From: Mycobacteroides immunogenum
GTDB lineage: Bacteria > Actinomycetota > Actinomycetes > Mycobacteriales > Mycobacteriaceae
Assembly (NCBI RefSeq): GCF_001605725.1
Contig: NZ_CP011530.1
Span: 3,968,001-4,032,000, forward strand
DNA length: 64,000 nucleotides
Reading direction: 5' to 3'
Part shown: one piece after another, positions 8,553-17,609 of the stretch
Layout of the letters: each line of letters starts with the position of its first letter
How positions within the stretch are numbered: position 1 is the first letter of the stretch
Translations under genes and position numbers: made by a program
The notes under the pieces: model-generated
Told to the model about the DNA's origin: nothing
What the model saw: the letters and a program-made list of their open reading frames with translations, nothing else
The model's database searches: none

Positions 8553-8575
8553 CTGGGAGGCGGTTGAGGGGCTAC

Positions 8576-8785
8576 CTAGATGTATCCCCTATTCACGGAC
8601 GCGACATTCGCGGCTGCGGCAGCGCGGTGCTTAATCGCGGGAGCCGAGCCGGCCATCGACATGGCAGCTACCGCCGGCTTAACGGCGGAACGCGTCTGGA
8701 GCGACGGCGGAGCGATCGGCAACACGACAAAGGCACCATGGGCATCACGCCACAAGGTGTCTCCGTAATTCATGGGTGTATTCAT
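8576..8785 (-). CDS. Alanine-rich upstream ORF in the whiB7 leader
   Basis: The 69-codon reading frame starts at ATG 8785 behind a near-perfect ribosome site (GGAAGGAGG, 8792-8800) and stops at 8576, before the attenuator-like hairpin. Sixteen of 69 residues are alanine, including a run of five near the end (HRAAAAANVA). Other mycobacteria have such a uORF; stalled translation lets RNA polymerase read through into whiB7, and alanine shortage has been reported to induce whiB7. The frame can be extended to 8812, but the Shine-Dalgarno favours 8785. The peptide itself probably has no separate function. Confidence 0.75.
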   Translation of the reverse strand: MNTPMNYGDTLWRDAHGAFVVLPIAPPSLQTRSAVKPAVAAMSMAGSAPAIKHRAAAAANVASVNRGYI

Positions 8786-8856
8786 TTCGCTCCTCCTTCC
8801 GTCTACTCGCACGTGAACAGGTCTGGTTTGGAATCCTCACGAATTCCTGACGCCCA

Positions 8857-8893
8857 GAGTAAAAGGTCGCCTATTCGGTTGACAAGTTATTTT
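8857..8893 (-). promoter_or_regulatory. whiB7 promoter with WhiB7-responsive AT-rich element
   Basis: On the minus strand an AT-rich tract AAAAATAA (8893-8886) lies one base from TTGTCA (8884-8879). TTTACT (8862-8857) follows after a 16-nt spacer. An A/T tract directly upstream of the -35 is the known mark of WhiB7-activated promoters, so the gene is probably autoregulated. Transcription would start near 8850, about 65 bases before the uORF. Confidence 0.7.
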
Positions 8894-8947
8894 TGACCTG
8901 CGGCAATACTTCCGAACCAGTTTCGTCTCACTGGCCTCTTTTTCGCG

Positions 8948-9772
8948 CTACACCGATGTCAGCAGCCGAGACCGGAACAGATCCAACACCTGATCCAGCG
9001 CCGCACGCGTGGGCTGTCCGGGCTCATCGATGAGATGTTCGGTGACCACCGAATGCGGCGGCATCGGTGAATCCGGGTTGGCAGCACTTCCGGGCAGTTC
9101 AATGGCGACGAACGCGTCGCCCAGCTCCTCCTTGAGGAACTGGAACCGTTCGGCGGGCACCAATTTGTCGGTGGTGAAACGCATGCCGAGCACGGTGAGC
9201 CCGTCGTGTTGGCAGCGATGCTTGACCTTGGCCAAATCCGACGGCGAGATGTCGATGTTGTGCCGCGCGCTCTTGGTGAGACCGACCGGCATCGACGGCT
9301 GGGACAGCACAGGGGCCAGCAGCCGATCGTCGGCAGCCATCGCCAGCGCGTACCCGCCCGTGAAGCACATGCCGATGGCGCCCACCCCGGGGCCACCGCT
9401 GCGTTCGTGTTCATTCTGGGCCAGCGCCCGCAGCCAGGCGACCACCGGAGAGCTCTTACCGGTGGCCAGCACCGTGAATTCGCGGCTCACACAGCCGCGG
9501 AACATCGAGGACGCCAGGTACGTGGCGGTGCGCAGCCAGCCTCCGTCCTTGGGGTCGGTGTTCTGCCCTGGATTGCCAAAGAGATGCGGCATCACGGCAG
9601 TGCAACCGATATCGGCCACCTTGCGCGCGAAGTTGGCGACCTTGGGCGTGATCCCCGGCATCTCCGCGATCACGATCACCGCTGGTCCGCTGCCTTTTCG
9701 CAACACGATCTTGGTCTCGCCCTCATGGGTGAAGGTGCCTGCTTCGAAATCGCGGAGGTCATCGTCGGCCAT
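8948..9772 (-). CDS. Dienelactone hydrolase family protein
   Basis: The 274-residue alpha/beta hydrolase has the cysteine nucleophile elbow of the dienelactone hydrolase family (GMCFTGG, Cys136) and a late histidine region (GDAFVAIELPGS to MPPHSVVTEH). Family members hydrolyse dienelactones and other esters; the substrate here is unknown. There is no signal peptide, so it is cytoplasmic. It starts at ATG 9772, 55 bases after the uvrD2 stop, and may be cotranscribed with uvrD2. Its 3' end faces the whiB7 promoter. Confidence 0.88.
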   Translation of the reverse strand: MADDDLRDFEAGTFTHEGETKIVLRKGSGPAVIVIAEMPGITPKVANFARKVADIGCTAVMPHLFGNPGQNTDPKDGGWLRTATYLASSMFRGCVSREFTVLATGKSSPVVAWLRALAQNEHERSGGPGVGAIGMCFTGGYALAMAADDRLLAPVLSQPSMPVGLTKSARHNIDISPSDLAKVKHRCQHDGLTVLGMRFTTDKLVPAERFQFLKEELGDAFVAIELPGSAANPDSPMPPHSVVTEHLIDEPGQPTRAALDQVLDLFRSRLLTSV

Positions 9773-9827
9773 GGGGCGAGCCTAGGACGAGATCACGCTC
9801 CGCGCTAGACACGTGTTGAACAAGGAA

Positions 9828-11897
9828 TTACGAGGATCTGGCGCGCACCAGACGCAGCACGTCCGGGCCATACTGCTCCAGCTTGCGCGCGCCGATCCCC
9901 GGGATGGCCACCAGTGCGGCGTCGTCGCCGGGGAGCAGCTCGGCGATGGCGATCAAGGTGTTGTCGGTGAAGACCACGAACGCCGGTACCTTCATCTCCT
10001 TCGCCGTCTTCAGGCGCCAATCCTTCAGCGCGACAAGGAGTTCTTCGTCGATATCGGACGGGCAGCTCTCGCAACGCCGCAGCAGTACCGCCGCCGGTGT
10101 GCTCAATGCCGCGTTGCAGATGCGGCAGCGCGCGCCACTGCCCCGGCGCCGCGGTGTTGCGGACGCGGGAAGTTGTGCGGTCGGTGCGATTCCGTTGAGG
10201 AATCGGGAATGCTTGCGCGACTTGCGGCCGCCGGCCGCCCGGGCCAACGCCCAACTCAAGTTCAAATGCACACGCGCGCGGGTGATTCCGACGTACAGCA
10301 GGCGGCGCTCTTCTTCTACCGGCTCGATATCTCCGGCGCGCGAGAGCGCATGCGAGATGGGCAGGGTGCCATCGGCCAGCCCCACCAGGAACACCGCATC
10401 CCATTCCAGGCCCTTCGCCGCGTGCAGCGAAGCCAGCGTCACCCCCTGCACGGTGGGTGGGTGCCGCGCCTCGGCTCGTACTCTCAGCTCACGCACGAGG
10501 CCGGGCAGATCCAGCTCCGGCTGACGAGTGCACTCCTCTTCGGCGAGCTCGACCAAAGCACGCAGCGATCCCCACCGCTCGCGCGCCTGCGTGCCGTGCG
10601 GCTCCTCCGGCGACAGTCCCAGGGGTTCCAGAATCTCCTGAACCTGTTGCGGCACGGGAAGTTCAGCGGACGCACGATCCGCGGCACGCTGCAGGGCCAC
10701 CAACGCCTGGCGCACTTCCTGACGGGTGAAGAACCCCTCGCCGCCACGCACCTGAAACGGTACGCCGGCCTCGGTGAGCGCCTCCTCATACACCTCGGAC
10801 TGTGCGTTGATGCGGTACAGCACCGCGATCTCGGACGCAGGAGTACCGGACTCAATCAGTGCAGCAATGGATTTCGCTACCGACTTGGCCTCCGCGGCCT
10901 CATCGTCATGCTCGGAGAACCGCGGGGTGGGGCCTTCCGCGCGCTGGCCGATAAGTTGCAGCTTGCTGCCCGCCACCCGGCCCTGCGCTGCCGAGATCAG
11001 CCGGTTGGCCAGCGAAACCACTTGCGGTGTGGAGCGATAGTCACGTTCCAAGCGGACCACCGTCGCATCAGGAAAGCGGCGAGAGAAACCGAGCAGATAC
11101 TGCGGGGTGGCGCCGGTGAACGAGTAGATGGTCTGGTTGGCATCACCCACGACGGTCAGGTCATCGCGGGGACCGAGCCACGCGTCGAGCACACGCTGCT
11201 GCAGCGGGGTGACGTCCTGGTATTCATCAACGACGAAACAGCGGTAGCGGTCCCGGAACTCGTCGGCGACGGTCGCGGAGTTCTCGATGGCGGCCGCCGT
11301 GTGTAACAACAGGTCATCGAAATCGAGAAGGGTCGAACCGTCGGGCCGGGCCTTGAGTTTCTCGTAGCCCGCATAGACCTTGGCGACCTGCTCGGCGGGA
11401 ACCGGCACATCCCGCCCGAATTTGGCAGCAGCCGCCGGATAGGCCTCCGGGCTGATCAATGATGCCTTGGCCCATTCGATTTCACCGGCGAGGTCACGAA
11501 CCGCGTCGGTGGTGGTGCTCAGTTTCGCGCGATTCGCGGCCTGCGCCACGAGCGTGAACTTGCTATCGATCAACTCCCAGCGGGTGTCGCCGACCAACTG
11601 CGGCCAGAAGTATCGGAGCTGTCGTAGACCGGCGGCGTGGAAGGTGACCGCTTGCGCCGATCCGACGCCCAAGTCGCGCAATCGACCGCGCATCTCCCCC
11701 GCTGCCCGCTGGGTGAAGGTGACCGCCAGGATCTGCCCGGCGGCGACATGGCCGGATTCGACCAGATGGGCGATGCGATGGGTGATGGTGCGGGTCTTAC
11801 CGGTTCCGGCCCCGGCGAGCACGCAGACAGGGCCGCGCGGTGCGGTGACGGCGGCACGCTGCTCGTCGTCGAGACCATCAAGGAGAGAGCGCGGCAC
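9828..11897 (-). CDS. uvrD2: ATP-dependent DNA helicase UvrD2
   Basis: This 689-residue SF1A helicase has Walker A GAGTGKT near residue 29 and the DEYQD Walker B. It also has the QTIYSFTGA motif and a C-terminal helicase core ending with [13 protein letters not shown] and [10 protein letters not shown] tetracysteine module follows (CRIC to CESC, about 580-605). A C-terminal HRDC-like domain ([18 protein letters not shown] to [12 protein letters not shown]) completes the protein. This is the mycobacterial UvrD2 architecture, a 3'-5' helicase required for growth in mycobacteria. It starts at GTG 11897, divergent from mrx1. Confidence 0.95.
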   Translation of the reverse strand: MPRSLLDGLDDEQRAAVTAPRGPVCVLAGAGTGKTRTITHRIAHLVESGHVAAGQILAVTFTQRAAGEMRGRLRDLGVGSAQAVTFHAAGLRQLRYFWPQLVGDTRWELIDSKFTLVAQAANRAKLSTTTDAVRDLAGEIEWAKASLISPEAYPAAAAKFGRDVPVPAEQVAKVYAGYEKLKARPDGSTLLDFDDLLLHTAAAIENSATVADEFRDRYRCFVVDEYQDVTPLQQRVLDAWLGPRDDLTVVGDANQTIYSFTGATPQYLLGFSRRFPDATVVRLERDYRSTPQVVSLANRLISAAQGRVAGSKLQLIGQRAEGPTPRFSEHDDEAAEAKSVAKSIAALIESGTPASEIAVLYRINAQSEVYEEALTEAGVPFQVRGGEGFFTRQEVRQALVALQRAADRASAELPVPQQVQEILEPLGLSPEEPHGTQARERWGSLRALVELAEEECTRQPELDLPGLVRELRVRAEARHPPTVQGVTLASLHAAKGLEWDAVFLVGLADGTLPISHALSRAGDIEPVEEERRLLYVGITRARVHLNLSWALARAAGGRKSRKHSRFLNGIAPTAQLPASATPRRRGSGARCRICNAALSTPAAVLLRRCESCPSDIDEELLVALKDWRLKTAKEMKVPAFVVFTDNTLIAIAELLPGDDAALVAIPGIGARKLEQYGPDVLRLVRARSS

Positions 11898-11987
11898 CCG
11901 ACCATCCTTTCAGCAACCGCCGACAACAAACCTCCCCCACCCCGCTGTTGACAGATCTCACACCCCGGCGGAACACCCCGGCGGGGT

Positions 11988-12260
11988 ATGACGTTGAATG
12001 CGGATGTGACTACAGCGAGCGATTCCGACCTCACCATGTACTCCACCACCTGGTGCGGCTACTGCCGTCGGCTGGAGACGCAGCTGAAGGCCGCCGGCAT
12101 CGGCTACACCAAGGTCGATATCGAGCAGGACCCGGCCGCCGCCGACTACGTCGCGAATGTCAACGGGGGCAACCAGACCGTGCCGACCGTGAAGTTCCCG
12201 GATGGCAGCGCGCTCACCAATCCGTCACTGGCCCAGGTCAAGGCGAAGTTGGGCGTCTGA
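11988..12260 (+). CDS. mrx1: Mycoredoxin-1, glutaredoxin-like oxidoreductase
   Basis: The 90-residue thioredoxin-fold protein has the CGYC active site (Cys23, Cys26) after TTW and a cis-proline segment TVPTVKF. Mycoredoxin reduces mycothiol mixed disulfides using mycothiol and mycothione reductase. The start is ATG 11988; a GTG at 12006 would give 84 residues, the length of the M. tuberculosis protein. It lies divergent to uvrD2 and ends four bases before the convergent nudC stop. Confidence 0.92.
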   Translation: MTLNADVTTASDSDLTMYSTTWCGYCRRLETQLKAAGIGYTKVDIEQDPAAADYVANVNGGNQTVPTVKFPDGSALTNPSLAQVKAKLGV

Positions 12261-12264
12261 TCCA

Positions 12265-13176
12265 CTAGTCCTTGGCGTAGGCCCAGGACTCCACGATCTC
12301 CCGGGCTATCGAGATCGAGCCCGGGAGCATCAGCCGCGAATCCGACGGCGTGGTCCAATCCCCCAGCTCAAGTGCCGCGCGCACCTCGTCGCGGGTGAAC
12401 CAGTCGGCCTCGGCGATCTCACCGTCGTTGAAGGCGAACGGTTGCGACGGATCGCCGATCGCGTGAAATCCCAACATGATGGACCGCGGGAAAGGCCATG
12501 GCTGGCTGCCCAGGTACTGCACATCGGTGACCGTGAGGCCCACTTCTTCGGCGATCTCGCGGGCCACACACGCTTCCAGCGATTCGCCCGCCTCCACGAA
12601 TCCGGCCAGCAGCGAGAACATCCGTTCCGGCCAGAACTTCTGACGGCCGAGCACCGCGCGATCACCGCCGTCATGCACCAAGCAGATGATGGCGGGATCA
12701 GTCCGCGGGAACTCCTCCTGGCCGGTGCTTGAGTTCACCCGAACCCAGCCGCCCTTGGCGGGCGTGGTGGGTGAGCCGTCGACGGGGCTGTACCCGGCGC
12801 TGTCATGCCAGGCCAGCATGGCCATCGCGGTGGCCAGCAGCGCGGCACTGGTGTCGTCGAACAGCTGGCCGGAGCGGCGCAGGTCCAACAGCGGCGCGCT
12901 GTCATCGCCAAGATCGGCACGCACCGCCCACACGTGACGGCCACCCGGGATGCGGCCCAGGAACACAGCGTGCTCGGGCGGTACGTCGCCGGTACGGGCG
13001 GCGTCCTCGAGGACCACTCGCCCGTCGACGATGTTCACCCGGCCACGCACATCCAGGGTGATCAGGCCCGCCTCGGCCCAGCCCTTGGCCAATTCCTCGG
13101 GGTTCGACCGCAGTTCGTCCGCACGATCCAGCCCAACGCGGGAAAGCAGAGGAATGTTGCGAAGACGGAAGGTCAT
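12265..13176 (-). CDS. nudC: NADH pyrophosphatase NudC
   Basis: This 303-residue Nudix hydrolase has the box GFVEAGESLEACVAREIAEEVG and, 15 residues later, SQPWPFPRS, which is diagnostic of NAD(H) pyrophosphatases. It cleaves NADH to NMNH and AMP, removes NAD caps from RNA and in mycobacteria degrades isoniazid- and ethionamide-NAD adducts. No Cys4 zinc ribbon like that of E. coli NudC is visible between the N-terminal and Nudix parts. The ATG at 13176 follows the channel gene stop after one base, so the two are surely cotranscribed. Confidence 0.93.
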   Translation of the reverse strand: MTFRLRNIPLLSRVGLDRADELRSNPEELAKGWAEAGLITLDVRGRVNIVDGRVVLEDAARTGDVPPEHAVFLGRIPGGRHVWAVRADLGDDSAPLLDLRRSGQLFDDTSAALLATAMAMLAWHDSAGYSPVDGSPTTPAKGGWVRVNSSTGQEEFPRTDPAIICLVHDGGDRAVLGRQKFWPERMFSLLAGFVEAGESLEACVAREIAEEVGLTVTDVQYLGSQPWPFPRSIMLGFHAIGDPSQPFAFNDGEIAEADWFTRDEVRAALELGDWTTPSDSRLMLPGSISIAREIVESWAYAKD

Positions 13177-13177
13177 G

Positions 13178-14263
13178 TCATGCTCCGGCGTTGCGGACAT
13201 ACAGCAGGCGATCGGCGGCTTCGATGGAATCCACCTCGGGCGCATCGACTCGGTGCAGGGTGCCGTCACGCACCACACCGAGGACGATGTCGGACAGGTG
13301 CCGTGGTGAGCCGCCGATCTCGCTGCGCTCCACCTCGCGTTCGGCAATCGCGAACCCCGCCTCCGGGGTCAGCAGGTCCTCGATCATCTCCACGACCCGT
13401 GGTGTCGTGGTGGCAATACCGAGCAGACGTCCGGCGGTTTCGGAGGACACCACCACCGAGTCCGCGCCGGACTGGCGCAGCAGGTGCACGTTCTCTGCCT
13501 CGCGGATCGCGGCGACGATCTTGGCGTGGGGAGCCAGTTCCCGGGCGGTGAGCGTGACCAGCACCGAGGTGTCGTCGCGGTTGGCCGCGACGATGATCGA
13601 CTTGGCATTCTGCACACCCGCGAGCCGCAGCACGTCTGATTTGGTGGCACTGCCACGCACGGTCACCAGATCTGCCGCGGCCGCGGCGTCCAGCGCCATC
13701 TGGTCTTCGTCGACGACCACGATCTCGGCCGGCGCGGCGCCGTCGGAGAGCATCGCCTGCACGGCGGTTTTCCCCTTGGTTCCGTATCCGACGACAACGG
13801 TGTGGTTGCGCACGCGGGCCCTCCATCGCTGGATCTTCAGTGCTTGACGCGAACGTTCGGTGAGCGCCTCGACCGTGGTACCGACCAGGACGATCAGGAA
13901 CAGCAGGCGCAAGGGTGTGATGACGAGAATGTTCACCAGCCGCGCCCCCTCGGTGTACGGGGTGATATCGCCGTATCCGGTGGTCGAGAGCGAGACGGTG
14001 GCGTAGTAGAAGCAGTCGAGGAAGCTGAGCGGATCGCTTTCCTCTGGAGTGGATGCGACATCCCGGTAACCGCTGCGGTCCGCGTACACCACGAGCACCG
14101 CGGCGAACAGCGTTCCTATCGCGATGAGGATGCGTTTACCGATCGCTCGCCACGGGCTGGCGGCGTTCTCGGGGATACGCAGCACACCGACCAACGCGTG
14201 GTCTGGCTGTGCGGTCAGCGTCTCATCAAGGCCGCGAAACCGCTGGCGAAACTTACCTGCCAT
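13178..14263 (-). CDS. Potassium channel with TrkA/RCK domain (Rv3200c type)
   Basis: The 361-residue membrane protein has a basic N-terminus, a membrane segment (about 43-62), a pore loop with the selectivity filter TTGYGD, and a second membrane segment (about 108-128). A cytoplasmic RCK/TrkA-N domain follows (VVVGYGTKGKTAVQAML) with a TrkA-C-like end. This is the two-helix ligand-gated K+ channel layout. The gene starts at ATG 14263 and runs directly into nudC, so an NAD-linked or redox-linked role for the RCK domain is possible but not shown. Confidence 0.93.
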   Translation of the reverse strand: MAGKFRQRFRGLDETLTAQPDHALVGVLRIPENAASPWRAIGKRILIAIGTLFAAVLVVYADRSGYRDVASTPEESDPLSFLDCFYYATVSLSTTGYGDITPYTEGARLVNILVITPLRLLFLIVLVGTTVEALTERSRQALKIQRWRARVRNHTVVVGYGTKGKTAVQAMLSDGAAPAEIVVVDEDQMALDAAAAADLVTVRGSATKSDVLRLAGVQNAKSIIVAANRDDTSVLVTLTARELAPHAKIVAAIREAENVHLLRQSGADSVVVSSETAGRLLGIATTTPRVVEMIEDLLTPEAGFAIAEREVERSEIGGSPRHLSDIVLGVVRDGTLHRVDAPEVDSIEAADRLLYVRNAGA

Positions 14264-14369
14264 ACGCCGATCGCGTCCGACTCACCGGTTGCACGGGTGT
14301 CAATCTACTCATATGGCGCGCCCGTGGTTCGCGTTGGCTGGTGACATACCGGCGAGGTTTGGGCAGATA

Positions 14370-17300
14370 TCAATCTCGGGTCAGCTCTGCGAGCTCCTCC
14401 GCCTGCGGCAACTCGGGTAGCTCGGCCGGGGCGATGGTGCGGCCCGTGCGCACATAGTGGAATGCGGCGCGCACGCGTGCGGGATCGATTCCCCGTAACG
14501 ACGCCCACGCACGCCGATACACGGCCAGCTGCAGCGCGGCGGCTTCCATCTCGTCGCCCGACGGCTCATGTCCGGTCTTCCAATCGACGACCGTCCACGT
14601 GTCGTCCGTCCCGCCGTCGGGTCCGAATACGGCGTCGATGCGGCCACGTACGACGGTTCCGGCAACGGAAATCTCGAAGGGCACCTCAACCTCGGCGGGG
14701 GATCGATCCGCCCACTCCGAGTCGAGGAACGCCACCTGCAGCGCCGCCAGATCTTCGGCGTCCTCGAAATTCCCGTGGCCGTCACCGGGCAGATCTTCGA
14801 AATCGATGAGCCGCACCGACCCGTAGTGGCGTTGCACCCAGGCGTGGAACGCGGTGCCGCGACGCGCTTCCAGGTCCGGGCGGGTAGGACGCGGACGTGT
14901 CAGCTTGCGTGCCAGGGCCTGAGGGTCCTGTCGCAGCTCCACCAGGCTTGTCACCGAAAGATGTTGAGGAAGAGACATTTCCGGGCGACGATGGGCCTGC
15001 TCACGTTCACGCAACAAGGCGTCGACGTCGGCCGCCCACCCCTCGACGTCATCATCGTCCGCCGCGGTCTGGGCTGCCTCACCGGCGCGTGCCTCCCGTA
15101 CCAACCGGGCGCCGGCCTCGATGTCGCCGCGTCTGCCCGCAAGCGGATCAGCAGGCCATGCCGCTTCGACGGTCTGCTCGAGCATGGGATTGCGCTCACC
15201 GGCCGCGGGCTCGGGAGCCCACTGTTCGACAGTTCCGCAGGGAATGCCTTCGGCAGCCGCCGACTCGATGACATCGCGCAGCTCAACCAGAAAGTCTGAT
15301 GGCCCCTTCGGTTTGAGCCCGGTCTGACCCCAGTGGTGCCCCGAGACGAACAGCTGCTCGGCGCAGCGGGTAACCGCCACATACAGCAGCCGCCGCTCTT
15401 CATCGATCCGGCGTGTGGCCAGGCTGTCCTTGTGGCGTGTGATGGCATCGGCGAGCTGTTTACGGTTGGTGATGCCCTCGGTATCCAGCTGCGGTACCCC
15501 GAAATGATCTCCCTGGGTGGCCCGATCGCCGCGGACCAACGGAGGTAGTTCGGTGGCGCTGGTCAGCCATGTCGGCGCGGCCACACCCGACGGGAACACC
15601 CCGGCGCTCAGGTGCGGTACGGCCACGACCTCCCATTCCAGCCCCTTGGCCGAATGCACGGTCAGGATCTGCACCCGCCCCGGGCTCGTCGCCACCTCCA
15701 CGGGGGCAAGGCCCTTTTCGATCTCCCATGCGGCGTCCAGGTATTGCAAGAACGCGGTGACCACCCCCACCGGATCGCTCTGGTCGGCGGATTCGGCGAA
15801 TCCGGCGGCGACATCGGTGAAAGCACGCAATTGGTCCATGCCGCCGTTGCGTTGTCCCGCGGCCAGTTCGACGTCCAATGCCAGTACGCGCTGCACCTCG
15901 CTGATCAGATCGGTGAGCGGCATACCGAGGCGCGCGCGCAACGCGGACAATTCCCGTCGCAGTGCGGTGAGCCGCGCCCAGCCCTCCGAGGAGTACTCGT
16001 CGGGCGTACCGGGATCGCTGATGGCATCGGCCAGGCACGGAACATCAGCTTCTTCTCCCCCGTCCTCGCCGATCATCCCGGACCCGCCGCGGCCGAAGCC
16101 CATCGCCCGCCGCCAGAGCACCACCAGGTCGTGGGCCCCGAGACGCCACCGGGGCCCGGTCAGCACTCGCAGGGCGGCAGGACCCGCCGTCGGGTCGGCA
16201 ACAAGGCGCAGCATCGCGACGGTATCGGCAACCTCGGGCAGGCCGAGTAGACCGGTCAACCCAACCACCTCGACCGGAACACCTTGCGCAGCAAGCGCCT
16301 CCGCCATGGGTGCGGCGTCACCATTGCGCCTGACCAATACCGCCGCGGCCGGGGGGCGATTGCCCTCGCGATGTGCTTTCTCATAGACCGAGGCCAGTTG
16401 TGTTGCCACCCACTCTCGTTCGGCGGCGATGTCGCTGAACAACGCGCACGAGATGTGGCCGGACGTCGCATCCGGCCGGGGCCGCAGTGGCCGCACCGCC
16501 ACCGAACGCCGCCGCGCCTCCTCGGACACGGCGTTGGCCAGATGCAAGGCCTCGGGTGGGTTACGCCAGCTGGTGCGTAACTCCAGGGTCGGCGCGGGCG
16601 TGCCATCCGGCAGCGGGAAATCGGTGGTGAATCGGGGCAGGTTGGTCGCCGAAGCGCCCCGCCAGCCGTAGATGGACTGGATCGGATCACCCACAGCGGT
16701 CAACGCCAACTCGGGATCGACACCACGCCCGAACAAGGACGACAACAAGACGCGTTGCGCGTGCCCGGTGTCCTGGTACTCGTCCAGCAGCACCACCCGG
16801 TAGCGGTCGCGCTGAGTCTGCCCGACAACGGGATGTCCGGCGGCCAACCGAGCCGACAACGACATCTGTGCACCGAAGTCGAGCACCCCGCGGGCGCGCA
16901 TCAGCGCGATCAGCTGCTGCACGATCACAACGAGTTGTGTTCGCTCACGCTGTGTTTCGATCAACCGCAGCAACCAGGCGCTGGGCCCGCCGTCTCGCTG
17001 GCGCGGACCGGGCGGCAGGGTGAGAATCAGCTGTTCCAGCTCGTCGTGTGAGGACAGCAGATCGGTGGTGTCCACCAGATGCTCCGAGAGCTGACCGGCC
17101 AGCGCCAGCACCGCCGCGGTGACGGCACCAGGAGTTTTCTCGGTGTCCAGGTCGCCATCGAAATCACAGACCAGCCGGAAAGCCAGCTGCCACAGCTGCG
17201 TCTCCGTCAGCAGGCGCGCGTTGGGTTCCATCGGCAGCAGCAACCCGTGCTCGCGCAACAACGTTCCCGCATAAGCGTGATAGGTCGCGATGACGGGATC

Positions 17301-17609
17301 AGGCTCATCGGCGGCAACCGGGGCCAGAATCCCGCTTCCGGCCAGGCGGCCGAGGCGTGATCTGACACGGCGCAACAACTGACCCGCGGCCTTGCGGGTG
17401 AAGGTCAGACCGAGCACCTGGCCGGGGGTGGCGTAGCCATTGGCGAGCAGCCACACCACCCGGGCCGCCATGGTCTCCGTCTTGCCCGCGCCCGCTCCGG
17501 CGATCACCACCATGGGACCCGGGGGTGCCCCGATGACGGCCGCCTGTTCCTCGGTAGGTTCGAAAAGCCCAAGGGCCTTGGATAGCTCGGCCGGTGAATA
17601 TGCGCTCAC
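14370..17609 (-). CDS. adnB: AdnB subunit of the AdnAB DNA end-resection motor-nuclease
   Basis: The 1079-residue protein has an N-terminal UvrD-like helicase with Walker A AGAGAGKT, DEYQD and a core ending LTVHSAKGLEWE and LLYVAVTRC. A C-terminal RecB-type nuclease contains VVDWKTGHEPSGDEM and a downstream QLAVYRRAW. Mycobacterial AdnAB resects double-strand breaks; AdnB is the main motor. I chose GTG 17609 because its GTGA overlaps the adnA stop, and upstream sequence in this frame is the shadow of adnA. Translational coupling is expected. Confidence 0.94.
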   Translation of the reverse strand: MSAYSPAELSKALGLFEPTEEQAAVIGAPPGPMVVIAGAGAGKTETMAARVVWLLANGYATPGQVLGLTFTRKAAGQLLRRVRSRLGRLAGSGILAPVAADEPDPVIATYHAYAGTLLREHGLLLPMEPNARLLTETQLWQLAFRLVCDFDGDLDTEKTPGAVTAAVLALAGQLSEHLVDTTDLLSSHDELEQLILTLPPGPRQRDGGPSAWLLRLIETQRERTQLVVIVQQLIALMRARGVLDFGAQMSLSARLAAGHPVVGQTQRDRYRVVLLDEYQDTGHAQRVLLSSLFGRGVDPELALTAVGDPIQSIYGWRGASATNLPRFTTDFPLPDGTPAPTLELRTSWRNPPEALHLANAVSEEARRRSVAVRPLRPRPDATSGHISCALFSDIAAEREWVATQLASVYEKAHREGNRPPAAAVLVRRNGDAAPMAEALAAQGVPVEVVGLTGLLGLPEVADTVAMLRLVADPTAGPAALRVLTGPRWRLGAHDLVVLWRRAMGFGRGGSGMIGEDGGEEADVPCLADAISDPGTPDEYSSEGWARLTALRRELSALRARLGMPLTDLISEVQRVLALDVELAAGQRNGGMDQLRAFTDVAAGFAESADQSDPVGVVTAFLQYLDAAWEIEKGLAPVEVATSPGRVQILTVHSAKGLEWEVVAVPHLSAGVFPSGVAAPTWLTSATELPPLVRGDRATQGDHFGVPQLDTEGITNRKQLADAITRHKDSLATRRIDEERRLLYVAVTRCAEQLFVSGHHWGQTGLKPKGPSDFLVELRDVIESAAAEGIPCGTVEQWAPEPAAGERNPMLEQTVEAAWPADPLAGRRGDIEAGARLVREARAGEAAQTAADDDDVEGWAADVDALLREREQAHRRPEMSLPQHLSVTSLVELRQDPQALARKLTRPRPTRPDLEARRGTAFHAWVQRHYGSVRLIDFEDLPGDGHGNFEDAEDLAALQVAFLDSEWADRSPAEVEVPFEISVAGTVVRGRIDAVFGPDGGTDDTWTVVDWKTGHEPSGDEMEAAALQLAVYRRAWASLRGIDPARVRAAFHYVRTGRTIAPAELPELPQAEELAELTRD

